From JAGWAC01 sp038046265 (GTDB taxonomy: Archaea > Nanobdellota > Nanobdellia > SCGC-AAA011-G17 > JACPIM01), in NCBI GenBank assembly GCA_038046265.1, contig JBBSWN010000025.1:1-34453 (forward strand): 34,453 bases of DNA, given 5' to 3'. Below the pieces are notes generated by a model, which searched no databases, was not told the DNA's origin, and was given only the letters and a program-made list of their open reading frames with translations. Both the position numbers and the translations under genes were made by a program. Numbering within the stretch: position 1 is the first letter of the stretch; the number at the start of each line of letters is the position of its first letter. This document shows positions 21,966 to 29,795 of the stretch, piece after piece.

Positions 21966-22406
21966 TTAGTGTAATGGTAAGGGCTTTGGAGGGCTTAATA
22001 TTATTTTTGGATTTTTCTTCCACTCATCAGAAACATCTGCATATAATTCTAGTTCATTTCCATCCGGATCTTTAATGTAAATGCTGTAAGTTACTGTATG
22101 ATCTGTAGTTCCAATAATTTCAACTTTATTTTTCTTTAATTCATGATAAGCTTTTTTTAATTCTTCTAAAGAATCTCCAATTTTAAACCCAATATGATAA
22201 AGTCCGGGTTCTGGTTTCTTATTTATTTCTGCCTTTCCGCCTATTTCAATTAATAATAATTCATGATGAGTTTTACCGGAAGAAAAAATAGCCATTCCAG
22301 TTTCTCTGGAAATTTCTTTAAATCCCAATATCTTTTTGTAAAAATCAGCCATCTTGGTTAAATTAGTTACATATAAAACAACATGCCCTAATTCTTTTAT
22401 CTGCAT
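21966..22406 (-). CDS. VOC-superfamily (glyoxalase/dioxygenase-like) enzyme
   Basis: A 146-residue single-domain VOC protein with two beta-alpha-beta-beta-beta units. ELGHVVLYVTNLTKMADFYK opens the first, with His8 as a metal ligand. GLYHIGFKIGDSLEELKKAY opens the second, with another His. SIYIKDPDGNELELYADVS ends with the conserved Glu ligand. Members are glyoxalase I, ring-cleaving dioxygenases or resistance proteins; the KDPDGNxLEL pattern is nearest to catechol-2,3-dioxygenase-like members. The substrate is not known. It overlaps the padR-like gene by 10 nt, which ties it to that regulator. Confidence 0.85.
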   Translation of the reverse strand: MQIKELGHVVLYVTNLTKMADFYKKILGFKEISRETGMAIFSSGKTHHELLLIEIGGKAEINKKPEPGLYHIGFKIGDSLEELKKAYHELKKNKVEIIGTTDHTVTYSIYIKDPDGNELELYADVSDEWKKNPKIILSPPKPLPLH

Positions 22407-22708
22407 TTTGAAAAATCCTCTTTTAAATCAAAAAAAGTTTCAACAAACTTCCTTGTTGCCAGGATGACTTCTTTTTCTCCCTTCTTTGTTATTTTATATT
22501 TTTTTTCCTTCCCACTCTCTCCTACTTCTTCAATAAAGCCGTTTTTCTTCAAAATCTTTAAGACAGGATAAATAGTTCCAGCGCTTGGCTTGTTTCCTTT
22601 TCTCTTCCTTAATTCTTCTCTAATATCTTCCCCTGACATTTGTTTTTTGTTTATCAGTCTTAAAACTAAAAAACTCAGAAATCCTTTCATTGAACAGCAT
22701 TCTTCCAT
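22397..22708 (-). CDS. PadR-family transcriptional repressor
   Basis: A 103-residue winged-helix protein of the PadR family: MKGFLSFLVLRLINKKQMSG, EDIREELRKRKGNKPSAGTI, YPVLKILKKNGFIEEVGE and KKYKITKKGEKEV are the typical helices and wing. The N-terminus carries an unusual MEECCS with two Cys, and SKCR ends the protein; these might sense redox state or metals (inference). The minus-strand TATA GAATATAAAT is about 25 nt upstream. It faces a divergent unit whose promoter holds two 16-bp palindromes, its probable operators, and it is followed by the VOC gene. Confidence 0.9.
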   Translation of the reverse strand: MEECCSMKGFLSFLVLRLINKKQMSGEDIREELRKRKGNKPSAGTIYPVLKILKKNGFIEEVGESGKEKKYKITKKGEKEVILATRKFVETFFDLKEDFSKCR

Positions 22709-22818
22709 TAAGTTCTATAACAATCTGTTATTTATATTCTTTTTTATTATATCGGAGAACCGATACATTTATATACTTGTATCGTATATCCGATATTACC
22801 AATTTTGGGGGTGAAAAT
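22709..22818. promoter_or_regulatory. Divergent padR promoter with twin 16-bp operators
   Basis: The operators are TATCGGAGAACCGATA (22750-22765, perfect 6-4-6) and TATCGTATATCCGATA (22780-22795, perfect 5-6-5 arms). They are 30 bp apart centre to centre, so on the same DNA face. Between them lies TTTATATA (22768-22775), the TATA box of the plus-strand unit. A protein on both sites would block TBP. The message then carries GGGGGTGA (22807-22814) before the ATG at 22819. Confidence 0.8.
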
Positions 22819-22956
22819 ATGAATGGATGTTGTGAAGAAAGAAGCTTTTTGACAAGAGATGAGAAAATAGAAATGTTAAAAGAATACAAGGAATCTCTTG
22901 AAAAAGAAACTCAGGGAGTTTCAGAAAGAATAAAAGATTTGGAAAGATCTAAATGA
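22819..22956 (+). CDS. 45-residue CC-motif helical protein of the PadR locus
   Basis: A small protein starting MNGCCEERSFLTRDEKIEML and continuing as one amphipathic helix (KEYKESLEKETQGVSERIKD). I chose the ATG at 22819 because a strong GGGGGTGA lies 4-11 nt upstream; the longer open frame runs back through the operators. Archaeal proteins of this kind (a Cys pair or aromatic N-terminus, then LTxDEKIExLxxYKExLExE) often sit beside PadR or redox genes; I recall DUF5320-like examples but cannot confirm. The Cys pair echoes CC in the PadR-like protein. Probably an accessory or sensing peptide. Confidence 0.72.
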   Translation: MNGCCEERSFLTRDEKIEMLKEYKESLEKETQGVSERIKDLERSK

Positions 22957-22998
22957 TCTTTCTTTTTTTATTTGTAAATATATAAGGAGTTGAAAAAA

Positions 22999-23559
22999 AT
23001 GAACTTTGAATGGGGAGATGAAAAATCAACAAGATTTATCACAAATGTAGGCTTAATTACTAGTAATGGTTCAAACGGCCAGAATATAATGGCTTGTGAA
23101 TGGACGCATCATATATCTTATTCACCAGCCTTGATAGCAGTATGCATTGGGCCAGGAAAAGCTACTCATGAAAATATTCAGCAGTCAAAAGAGTTTGGTG
23201 TTTCAATAGCATCAACAGACCAAATAGTCTTGAGTAGCATATCAGGCACAACATCAGCAAAATCAATTAATAAAATAAAGGCTCTTGAAGAACTTGGTTT
23301 TAAATTTTATAAAGCAAAGAAAATAAAAACATTAATGGTTAAAGACTCAGTTTTAAATGCAGAATGCAAGTTAATAAAAGAAATTAAATTAGGCTCTCAT
23401 ACAATGTTCATAGGAGAAGTAATAGAATTTGAAGTAAATACAGAAAAGACACCTTTGGCTCTTCATCAAGGAGAATATGGAAAGTTTGAAACTCTCCCAA
23501 AAACACCCAAAGAAGAACGAGAAGAAATAAATAAAATACTTGCAAAGCATAAAAAATAA
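22999..23559 (+). CDS. Flavin reductase-like FMN-binding protein
   Basis: A 186-residue flavin reductase-domain protein. The ATG at 22999 has AAGGAG (22984-22989) about 9 nt upstream, so I prefer it over the in-frame TTG at 22990. Family features are RFITNVGLITSNGSNGQNIM, the WTHHISYSPALIAVCIGPGK stretch (FMN phosphate and NAD(P)H region), THENIQQSKEFGVSIAS and the late HTMFIGEVIEFEV. It probably reduces FMN or passes electrons to a partner. It follows the 45-residue gene within one unit under the PadR operators, so its induction may answer a redox or aromatic signal. Confidence 0.87.
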   Translation: MNFEWGDEKSTRFITNVGLITSNGSNGQNIMACEWTHHISYSPALIAVCIGPGKATHENIQQSKEFGVSIASTDQIVLSSISGTTSAKSINKIKALEELGFKFYKAKKIKTLMVKDSVLNAECKLIKEIKLGSHTMFIGEVIEFEVNTEKTPLALHQGEYGKFETLPKTPKEEREEINKILAKHKK

Positions 23560-23573
23560 GCTTTTTTAAAAGT

Positions 23574-24380
23574 TTACTTTACCTCAACCCAAATTAAATA
23601 ATGGTCTGAATGTTCTTTTTCTGTATTTTTCTCTATTCCATGTCTAATAACTTTTTCTTTTAATTCATTGCTGGCTATAATTCTGTCATAAGCACAGTTG
23701 CTTTCTCCAGAAGTAGTATCTTCCTTATCATTAATTACCCAGTGCCATTCATCAAATTCTTTCTCAACTTCATTATTATAATAATCGCAGTCAGAATTTA
23801 AATCCCCCAAAATAAGTACATTTCCTGAATTTAAGGCAACATCATCCAAGTAGTCTAATTCTTTCTGAACATCATCTGGCTTCACATGAATGTTAAAAAC
23901 AGTTAAATTATATTCATTGAAATTAAAATTTGCTTCTATTGGTGGTCTTTCCCATCTGTTCTGTTCATCAGGATTAAAATCTTTGAAGTAATTAACCCTA
24001 ATGCTTTCATTAAATATAACTCCATATTGTTCTTTGCTTGAAGTTCTTCCTGCTCTTGAAGAAACTAAGCAATTATATCCTTTTAACAAGAGGCATAATT
24101 CCTCAAAAGCTGTTCCTGATTCATCTCTTATTTCCTGTATAAATATAATATCATAGTCATTTATTTTATCCTTGTAAAAATTCATTAATTCATCATTTGA
24201 AGCTTTTTTTACACCAAAAATCTGCAGATTCCAGTTAGCTATTTTAACACCATCTTCAGAATTAAAATTCTTTATAATATTTCCAGTTACTGAATATTCA
24301 GAATCTCTAAAATAAAAATCAATAACACTAAATAACAGTAAAATAATTATCACTAAATTTTTCACACTCTTTTTTCTCAT
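23574..24380 (-). CDS. Membrane-anchored extracellular DNase I-like nuclease
   Basis: A 268-residue endonuclease/exonuclease/phosphatase-family protein. An N-terminal helix (VKNLVIIILLLFSVIDFYF) is followed by SEYSVTGNIIKNF, a motif shared with the small membrane protein at 2.5 kb. The catalytic domain shows IANWNLQIFG, DIIFIQEIRD (Glu), VFNIHVKP, LILGDLNSDCDYY and EHSDHYLIWVEV, with the expected Asn, Glu, Asp and His residues. NCAYDRIIAS is the family's DR motif. The enzyme should act outside the cell. A reduced archaeon could use it to obtain nucleotides (inference). Confidence 0.88.
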   Translation of the reverse strand: MRKKSVKNLVIIILLLFSVIDFYFRDSEYSVTGNIIKNFNSEDGVKIANWNLQIFGVKKASNDELMNFYKDKINDYDIIFIQEIRDESGTAFEELCLLLKGYNCLVSSRAGRTSSKEQYGVIFNESIRVNYFKDFNPDEQNRWERPPIEANFNFNEYNLTVFNIHVKPDDVQKELDYLDDVALNSGNVLILGDLNSDCDYYNNEVEKEFDEWHWVINDKEDTTSGESNCAYDRIIASNELKEKVIRHGIEKNTEKEHSDHYLIWVEVK

Positions 24381-24415
24381 CCTAAAAACTTAAGAAAAAT
24401 ATTATTTAAATCTAT

Positions 24416-25258
24416 TTATTTCTTCAATAAACTGTTCAAAAACTCAGTCTTTGTCTTGAACATGTTTTCTTTGGCAAGTACTTCAATAGCCTTGTCAAAT
24501 CCGCTTCCATACTGGGCTGCTAATTTCTTTCTGAATGCAAAATCTCTCTTTAATCCTAGTTTAAATGCCAGCTCTCTTAAAATTATCTTGTTGTGAACTT
24601 TGTTTATTTTTAACTTGGGATGTATTTTCTTGCTAAATTCCATGAATTCCTTTTCTAAGTAAGGCAGGGCTAATTCAACTTTAAAGTGGCTTGCAATTGT
24701 AAAATCTCTTTTAACATCAACATCATACACATTGTCCATACCTTCTAAAAATTGCTCTTCAATCTTGTCATTTTCAAGAGCTTTTTTATGCTTGTTAAAC
24801 CCGCAAAACAAGCTGTCACTCCCCAACCCTGTCATCATTATCTCAACTTTGTCATTCTTGGCTTGTTCTAAAACACTGTACAAAGTGCACCCTATTCCAA
24901 CTTGTACCGGATTATCTGTTTTCAAAAGCCTGCATACATTCTTTATTATTTCATAAGAACTGTCAAAATCAATTACTCTTGTTGAATGCTGTAGTTTTAA
25001 ATTACTGGAAACTTTCTTGGCCCACTCTAAATCTTCACTCTCATTAATGCTTGCAGTGTAAACCTTGAAATTTAATTTTAGTTTCTTGCATATGAAAGCC
25101 AGTAAACTTGAATCAACGCCTCCTGAAAAAGCAATCCCAAAATTATCCTCAAAACTAACATTCTTTTTCACAGAATTAAATAATTTTAACTCTAGTTCAC
25201 GAAGAACCTTCTCTTTATTAGAAAATCTTTCAACCCTTTTCAGTTTCAGCATTGTCAT
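24416..25258 (-). CDS. Asparagine synthetase-like PP-loop enzyme without glutaminase domain
   Basis: A 280-residue AANH/PP-loop ATPase related to the synthetase half of AsnB. FGIAFSGGVDSSLLAFICKK holds the PP-loop (SGGVDSS, 45-51). MMTGLGSDSLFCGFNKHKKA is the GxGxDxxFxG motif of Asn synthetases, and ELALPYLEKEFMEFSKKIHP corresponds to the RxPFLDxxxV region. The N-terminal glutaminase domain is absent, so it must use free ammonia or a separate amidotransferase, or it activates another carboxylate. Similar short proteins are common in archaea with unassigned roles. Confidence 0.82.
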   Translation of the reverse strand: MTMLKLKRVERFSNKEKVLRELELKLFNSVKKNVSFEDNFGIAFSGGVDSSLLAFICKKLKLNFKVYTASINESEDLEWAKKVSSNLKLQHSTRVIDFDSSYEIIKNVCRLLKTDNPVQVGIGCTLYSVLEQAKNDKVEIMMTGLGSDSLFCGFNKHKKALENDKIEEQFLEGMDNVYDVDVKRDFTIASHFKVELALPYLEKEFMEFSKKIHPKLKINKVHNKIILRELAFKLGLKRDFAFRKKLAAQYGSGFDKAIEVLAKENMFKTKTEFLNSLLKK

Positions 25259-25292
25259 ATTCAGAAAAAAAGAAAGTAAAGGTTAATAAACT

Positions 25293-27275
25293 TTATTCAA
25301 CCTTTTTCTTCTTGCTTCCAAATATAAGCTTTAAAAAGAAAATTGCTATTACTACCAGTATTACATCAGCAATTATCCAGAACACTTTAGTTCCGCTTAA
25401 TCCAGTCGTAGTAAATCCATCAAGTAACCCTGTTTTCTGAACATCTACTGTAAATGACTTTGTGTCTACAACTTCGTTTCCTGCCTTCAATACAACTACT
25501 CCAGTGTATTTTCCTTCAACTAACCCTTCTTTTGTTCTTAAGTTAAAGAACACTGTTTCGCTTTGTCCAGGGCTTAATGCAATTGACTTAGGCGCAGCTC
25601 CTTGTGCAAAGTCTTCTGTATTCTGCATCTCTAGTGTAAACTGCACTGCTTCTTTTTCAGTATTAGTAATGCTTACTGGCACTGTAAAGGATTCACCTTC
25701 TCCTAATGCAAAGCTTGAAACTAACGCTTGTAATGTTCCTTGCCCTTCCACATTGCTAGTTGTTTCTTCTTCACATCTGTTGATAGTTAAAGTAGTAAAC
25801 TTGCTCTTTGTATCATCTCTGAATGATAATATTGATTCTACTTGATATTGCTTCTTCTGTGCATTATCTGGTATTCTTATGTCTCTAAATCTTACAGTGG
25901 CTTCATCATCCTTGTCATCAAACTTGTCTAAATTTACTGCACTAGATACTTGGTCAATCTTTAATTCATTGTCAAATAGCCTTACAGTAACATCAGTTTC
26001 ATCACTTGTTCCAATATTGTGTAGTTCAACAACAGCATCAAATGTCTCACTGCAAGCCAAAGTGCTTGGCGTGAATGTTATCTTGTCAATTATTACGCTG
26101 TGTCTTTCTCTTCTCAAGTTTAAGTCTCTTCTTTCTTCACCGCAATTCTCATCTTCTGCATCTTCTTCATAAGCCTTTACAAACAAGACAATTTCATGGT
26201 CAATGTCAACATCAATAGGAACCTCAACTGTAAGTTCAAAATCTTCCCTTTCTCCATCCTTTACTTCAATGCTGTCTGTAGGGTCAACATCAACTAAAAG
26301 GTCATTGTCATCTAAATCATATAAAAATCCTTCAACAACAACATCATGATCTTCATTGTCATTATTTCTTACTCTTAATTCAACTTTTATTTCTTCTCCA
26401 GGAGAAAATCTGTCAGATGTTCCTGGCTCTTTAATCTCAATTCTTATGTTGTCTCCCCCTGGCCTTCCATCGCTTCTTACGCCGTCTTCACAAATTCTTG
26501 GCTCAACTTTTATGTCTAATTTAAAAGTCTTAAGGGCATTTTGAAGAACATTGTCCTTTACTGTAACTAATCCAGAATAAGTTCCAAAATCAACATCTTC
26601 GTCAATATTTGCATTAACTGTTATTGTTGAACTTGCTCCAACAGCCAATGAAGCAGGTAATCCAGTAAATGTCAATGTTATAACATCATTGTCATTATCT
26701 GTTAATGTTATATTATGGTTTATGTTAAGGTTGCTTAAGTCAGCATTTCCAGTATTTCTTATAACAAAAGTTCCAGTAGCAGTCTCTCCTTGCTCTTCTT
26801 TTATTTCTAATGGTGTTGTGTCAGTAAAACTGTCAACACTTAATTGTGGAAATGAATTAACAACAACTGATAATGAAAAAGTAGCAGAATGTGCTGGTGT
26901 AGTAGCCCCATCTCTTACTTCCACACTCCCAGTATAAGTTCCAGGTCTTGTTGCATTTGGTATAGCAACAGTTGACGTAACTGTATTGCTTTGTCCAGCG
27001 CTTAAACTAGCTATTGTTGCTGGATTAAAACTAATTTGCCCGTTTAATATCTTTTTAGTAGGGTCAGCTGCCTGTACTAAATCATTTTTAACAAACACTA
27101 TTCCAGAAACAGTTCCTGTTCCAACATTATTTACTTTAAAGCTTCCTGCAACACTTGCTCCAGGATTTCCAGCAGTAGGATTTACAATATCTGTAACAGT
27201 TAAGTCGCCTAAAGCTAAAGCAGAACTAACTGAAACTAATAATGCCATTAATAATATAATTAAGATCTTATTCAT
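25293..27275 (-). CDS. Large cell-surface protein with Ig-like repeats
   Basis: A 660-residue secreted protein anchored by its C-terminus. The signal peptide is MNKILIILLMALLVSVSSAL. At least five beta-sandwich (CARDB/NEW3-like) repeats follow; recurrent phrases are VNNVGTGTVSG, IRNTGNADLSN, VRNNDNEDHDV and LHNIGTSDETD, each in a bind-and-turn position. A CEDG/CGEE/CEEE set of cysteines may form disulfides. The C-terminal TTGLSGTKVFWIIADVILVV begins the membrane helix, ending GSKKKKVE. It resembles archaeal S-layer-like or structural surface proteins. TATA GGTTTATATATTGA (27325-27338) and GGGGGG before the ATG point to high expression. Confidence 0.82.
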   Translation of the reverse strand: MNKILIILLMALLVSVSSALALGDLTVTDIVNPTAGNPGASVAGSFKVNNVGTGTVSGIVFVKNDLVQAADPTKKILNGQISFNPATIASLSAGQSNTVTSTVAIPNATRPGTYTGSVEVRDGATTPAHSATFSLSVVVNSFPQLSVDSFTDTTPLEIKEEQGETATGTFVIRNTGNADLSNLNINHNITLTDNDNDVITLTFTGLPASLAVGASSTITVNANIDEDVDFGTYSGLVTVKDNVLQNALKTFKLDIKVEPRICEDGVRSDGRPGGDNIRIEIKEPGTSDRFSPGEEIKVELRVRNNDNEDHDVVVEGFLYDLDDNDLLVDVDPTDSIEVKDGEREDFELTVEVPIDVDIDHEIVLFVKAYEEDAEDENCGEERRDLNLRRERHSVIIDKITFTPSTLACSETFDAVVELHNIGTSDETDVTVRLFDNELKIDQVSSAVNLDKFDDKDDEATVRFRDIRIPDNAQKKQYQVESILSFRDDTKSKFTTLTINRCEEETTSNVEGQGTLQALVSSFALGEGESFTVPVSITNTEKEAVQFTLEMQNTEDFAQGAAPKSIALSPGQSETVFFNLRTKEGLVEGKYTGVVVLKAGNEVVDTKSFTVDVQKTGLLDGFTTTGLSGTKVFWIIADVILVVIAIFFLKLIFGSKKKKVE

Positions 27276-27378
27276 ATTAACCCCCCAATCATCAATTGTA
27301 ATTGTTGCTATTCTCGAGTTGTACTCAATATATAAACCTTTCGGTAACTATTCTCTAGTATATATAATATAGAATATA

Positions 27379-28110
27379 TTATCTGATTTTGTAAGTTACA
27401 CTAACCCTTGCATTTACTTCTCTTTCACTAGGGCTAATGTCAGTCACAGCCTCTTTGATCATTGCCGCACTCTCAAAATCTCCCCTAGCAGCATAAACTG
27501 GCCAAGGATTATAGTAAAACTCATCTGAACTTACACTGATTAATTTTCCTAGTCTTTTGTTTAAACCAGAAGCAATAGCTTCAGCTTTCTTAGTTGCATC
27601 TTGAGAAGCTAATTTTAAAGCCTCTGCCTTATACTCATTTTGCTTTTCCTGTGATAATTCAAAATTAATATAGTTAATCCTTCCTTTATTGTCAATAACA
27701 GAATCAATAACTTTGCTTGCCTCATCTATGTTGTCTAAGTCAACTTTTGCATAATGATAGGCAATAAACCCCTTAAATATTCTTTCTCCATCTTTCCACT
27801 CTACATCTTCATTTACATTAAACTGCTCTGTCCTTATCTTGTCTTCATTAATCCCGTCTCTGATTAAAGAGCTTTTTATTTTAGCAAATATTTCATTGTT
27901 CTTGTCTTTTGTATCTTCAGCTTTCTCAGCTCTTGTCTCAACAAAAAAATAAACACTGGTTAAGTCAGGCTCTGTTTTTAGTTTAGCTTCTCCAGTAGCA
28001 GAAATAGTGTCAGAAGGAGCTATAATGTCCTTTATAAAAGACAAACCACCTAAGACTATTAGTAATATTACAGCTGATATTATCAATGTTATTTTTACAG
28101 CTTTTTCCAT
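27379..28110 (-). CDS. SIMPL-domain (DUF541) membrane-anchored protein
   Basis: A 243-residue protein with one N-terminal helix (KITLIISAVILLIVLGGLSF) and an outer SIMPL domain. Typical features are ISATGEAKLKTEPDLTSVYF, the helix EKAEDTKDKNNEIFAKIKSS, the KIRTEQFNVNED block, the GFIAYHYAKVDL block, ALKLASQDATKKAEAIASGL, GKLISVSSDEF, and the final VNARVSVTYKI. SIMPL proteins exist in bacteria and archaea as outer-surface or periplasmic proteins; bacterial ones can form ring-shaped oligomers and some are linked to oxidative stress. No partner is evident here. Confidence 0.9.
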   Translation of the reverse strand: MEKAVKITLIISAVILLIVLGGLSFIKDIIAPSDTISATGEAKLKTEPDLTSVYFFVETRAEKAEDTKDKNNEIFAKIKSSLIRDGINEDKIRTEQFNVNEDVEWKDGERIFKGFIAYHYAKVDLDNIDEASKVIDSVIDNKGRINYINFELSQEKQNEYKAEALKLASQDATKKAEAIASGLNKRLGKLISVSSDEFYYNPWPVYAARGDFESAAMIKEAVTDISPSEREVNARVSVTYKIR

Positions 28111-28166
28111 GTTTTTTTCTAAATTAATTCTCTTTATAAAACTACTTTAATTTTTAGGCAAAAACC

Positions 28167-28571
28167 TTAATATAATAAATTAATAATTTCTTTTGTTGTC
28201 AATACATTTATTGTTTCCTGATTTTTTAAAATCTCATCATTGCTCCATAAAAAGCAATTATATTTTAAACACAATGCAAAAAAGTCAGCATCATATTTAT
28301 CTGGCGATATTTGTTCTGCTTTTTCTAAAAAAGAAATATATTCTTTTTTAGAAACAAACTTTAAAACTTCTTTAAGTTCTTTTAATGTGTTGTTAAATTC
28401 CTCCAAATTTATATCTGTCTTTTCCATAATCTCCTTAGAATATTTTTGTAGTTCATACAATGCTTTTTCAGGAGAAATCAATTCTATTGTCGAATTTAAC
28501 AAGAGCTTTCTCGTTACAGAAGACTTCCAAAAAAAACTGAACAAGATGTTAGTGTCTACCACTAGTTTCAT
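28167..28571 (-). CDS. vapC: PIN-domain toxin (VapC family)
   Basis: A 134-residue PIN-domain ribonuclease. MKLVVDTNILFSFFWKSSVT carries the first acid, Asp6. Glu in the ELISPEKALYELQKY helix and Asp in SPDKYDADFFALCLKY complete most of the acidic site, with a further Asp in FLWSNDEILK. The frame overlaps the upstream RHH-type gene by 23 bp, as usual for vapBC. The toxin should cut RNA (tRNA, rRNA or mRNA) when free of antitoxin; the target is unknown. Confidence 0.87.
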   Translation of the reverse strand: MKLVVDTNILFSFFWKSSVTRKLLLNSTIELISPEKALYELQKYSKEIMEKTDINLEEFNNTLKELKEVLKFVSKKEYISFLEKAEQISPDKYDADFFALCLKYNCFLWSNDEILKNQETINVLTTKEIINLLY

Positions 28572-28776
28572 GTCTTCTTCCTTCTCTTACTAATTTAACA
28601 GCCCAATCTGAGAATTCCTTTTCTTTGTCTAACTTTTTTAGTAATTCTTCTTTTAAGCTTAATTCTTTTGCCTTTTCCTCTATTGTTTTTCTCACTAAGC
28701 CAGACCAGTTAACTTCTGGAAACTTTTTCATTAATTTCCTAATTTCCTCAGGAACCGATAATGTTATGCTTACCAT
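28549..28776 (-). CDS. vapB: VapB-like ribbon-helix-helix antitoxin
   Basis: A 75-residue protein. MVSITLSVPEEIRKLMKKFP and EVNWSGLVRKTIEEKAKELS fit a ribbon-helix-helix DNA-binding unit, with the first strand binding DNA. The C-terminal half (KLDKEKEFSDWAVKLVREGR) is charged and would wrap around the toxin. It overlaps vapC by 23 bp. Palindromes immediately upstream of its ATG suggest autorepression. Confidence 0.83.
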   Translation of the reverse strand: MVSITLSVPEEIRKLMKKFPEVNWSGLVRKTIEEKAKELSLKEELLKKLDKEKEFSDWAVKLVREGRRHETSGRH

Positions 28777-28808
28777 AAAAAAACGTAAATACGTTTAAAT
28801 ATTTAAAC
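28777..28808. promoter_or_regulatory. vapBC promoter/operator palindromes
   Basis: AAACGTAAATACGTTT (28781-28796) is a perfect 6-4-6 inverted repeat beginning 5 bp from the vapB ATG. It runs into GTTTAAATATTTAAAC (28793-28808), a perfect 16-bp palindrome that also supplies a TATA-like core about 25 nt before the start. Antitoxin binding here would mask the TATA box. Confidence 0.72.
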
Positions 28809-28868
28809 ATTTCGGTATTTTAATTCAAAGGAATCTTTAAAAATAAAGCAAATTTGTTTAATTCAAGA

Positions 28869-29795
28869 ATGGCTTATGATGTTATTATTATAGGGGGTGG
28901 TGCAGCTGGATTAACATCAGCAATTTATTCTTGCAGAAAATCCTTAAAAACCTTGTTAATTAAAGGCCCTCACCCAGGCGGAGAAACTTCTTTGACAAAT
29001 AATATAGAAAATTATCCTGGCTATGAAAATGGCTCTGGTTCTGAATTAATGGATATATTTGAAAGGCAGGCTAAAAAATTTGGAACAACATTTCTTGAAG
29101 ACACAGTAATAAAAGTTGAAAAAAAATCAAACAACTTTTTAGTAAAATTAGAAAGCAATAAAGAACTTGAGTCAAAAACAGTAATTCTTGCTTTTGGAAG
29201 AAAAAGAAGAAAACTAAATATTCCTGGAGAAGACAAATTTTTAGGAAAAGGCTTAAGCACTTGTATTATTTGTGATGGACCATTATTTGGAGAAAAAATA
29301 GTTGCAGTAATTGGTGCTGGAAACTCTGCAGTCGAAGGTGCCTTAGAATTATCATCAATAGCAAAAAAGATCTTTTTAGTTCACAGAAGAGAAGAATTCA
29401 GGGCAGATGAAATAACAGTAAATGAATTAAAAAAGAAAAAGAACATTGAACTAGTTTTAAACACAACACCGCTGGAAATCCTGGGTGAAAGTTTTGTCAC
29501 AGGTTTAAAAGTAAAAGACCTAAAAACAGGCAGGGAAAAAACAATCCTAGTTAAAGGAGTTTTTACAGAAATAGGTTATGACACAGACACCTCAATAGTG
29601 AAAAGCCTTGTTGATGTAAATGAATTAGGTGAAATTATAGTGGACTTAAAATGCAGAACTAAAACTCCAGGATTATTTGCAGCAGGCGATTTGACTTTAA
29701 TTCCTTACAAGCAGACAGTTATTTCAGCAGGACAAGGTTCAATAGCAGCCTTGGAAGCTCATAAATATATTATAGAACAAGAAAGAAGTAATTAA
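28869..29795 (+). CDS. trxB: Thioredoxin reductase (NADPH/FAD)
   Basis: A 308-residue flavoprotein of the TrxB family. I chose the ATG at 28869 (MAYDVIIIGGGAAGLTSAIY, the FAD-binding GxGxxG) over a TTG five codons upstream. The redox site is LSTCIICDGPLF with Cys132 and Cys135; CIIC replaces the common CATC. VIGAGNSAVEGALELS binds NAD(P)H. TPGLFAAGDLTLIPYKQTVI is the final FAD motif, followed by SAGQGSIAALEAHKYI. It would reduce thioredoxin-like proteins and so support MsrA at 12.2 kb. HRREEFRADE suggests an NADPH-type pocket. A TATA-like box lies in front (about 28835-28848). Confidence 0.94.
   Translation: MAYDVIIIGGGAAGLTSAIYSCRKSLKTLLIKGPHPGGETSLTNNIENYPGYENGSGSELMDIFERQAKKFGTTFLEDTVIKVEKKSNNFLVKLESNKELESKTVILAFGRKRRKLNIPGEDKFLGKGLSTCIICDGPLFGEKIVAVIGAGNSAVEGALELSSIAKKIFLVHRREEFRADEITVNELKKKKNIELVLNTTPLEILGESFVTGLKVKDLKTGREKTILVKGVFTEIGYDTDTSIVKSLVDVNELGEIIVDLKCRTKTPGLFAAGDLTLIPYKQTVISAGQGSIAALEAHKYIIEQERSN

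Noticed and set aside
22690..22818. N-terminal extension of the CC-motif peptide
   Set aside because: The extra 43 codons read through the operators and TATA box; the ATG at 22819 has a strong ribosome site.
25462..27372. Several plus-strand ORFs of 60-128 codons
   Set aside because: All are antisense to the surface-protein gene, whose signal peptide, repeats and anchor are unmistakable.
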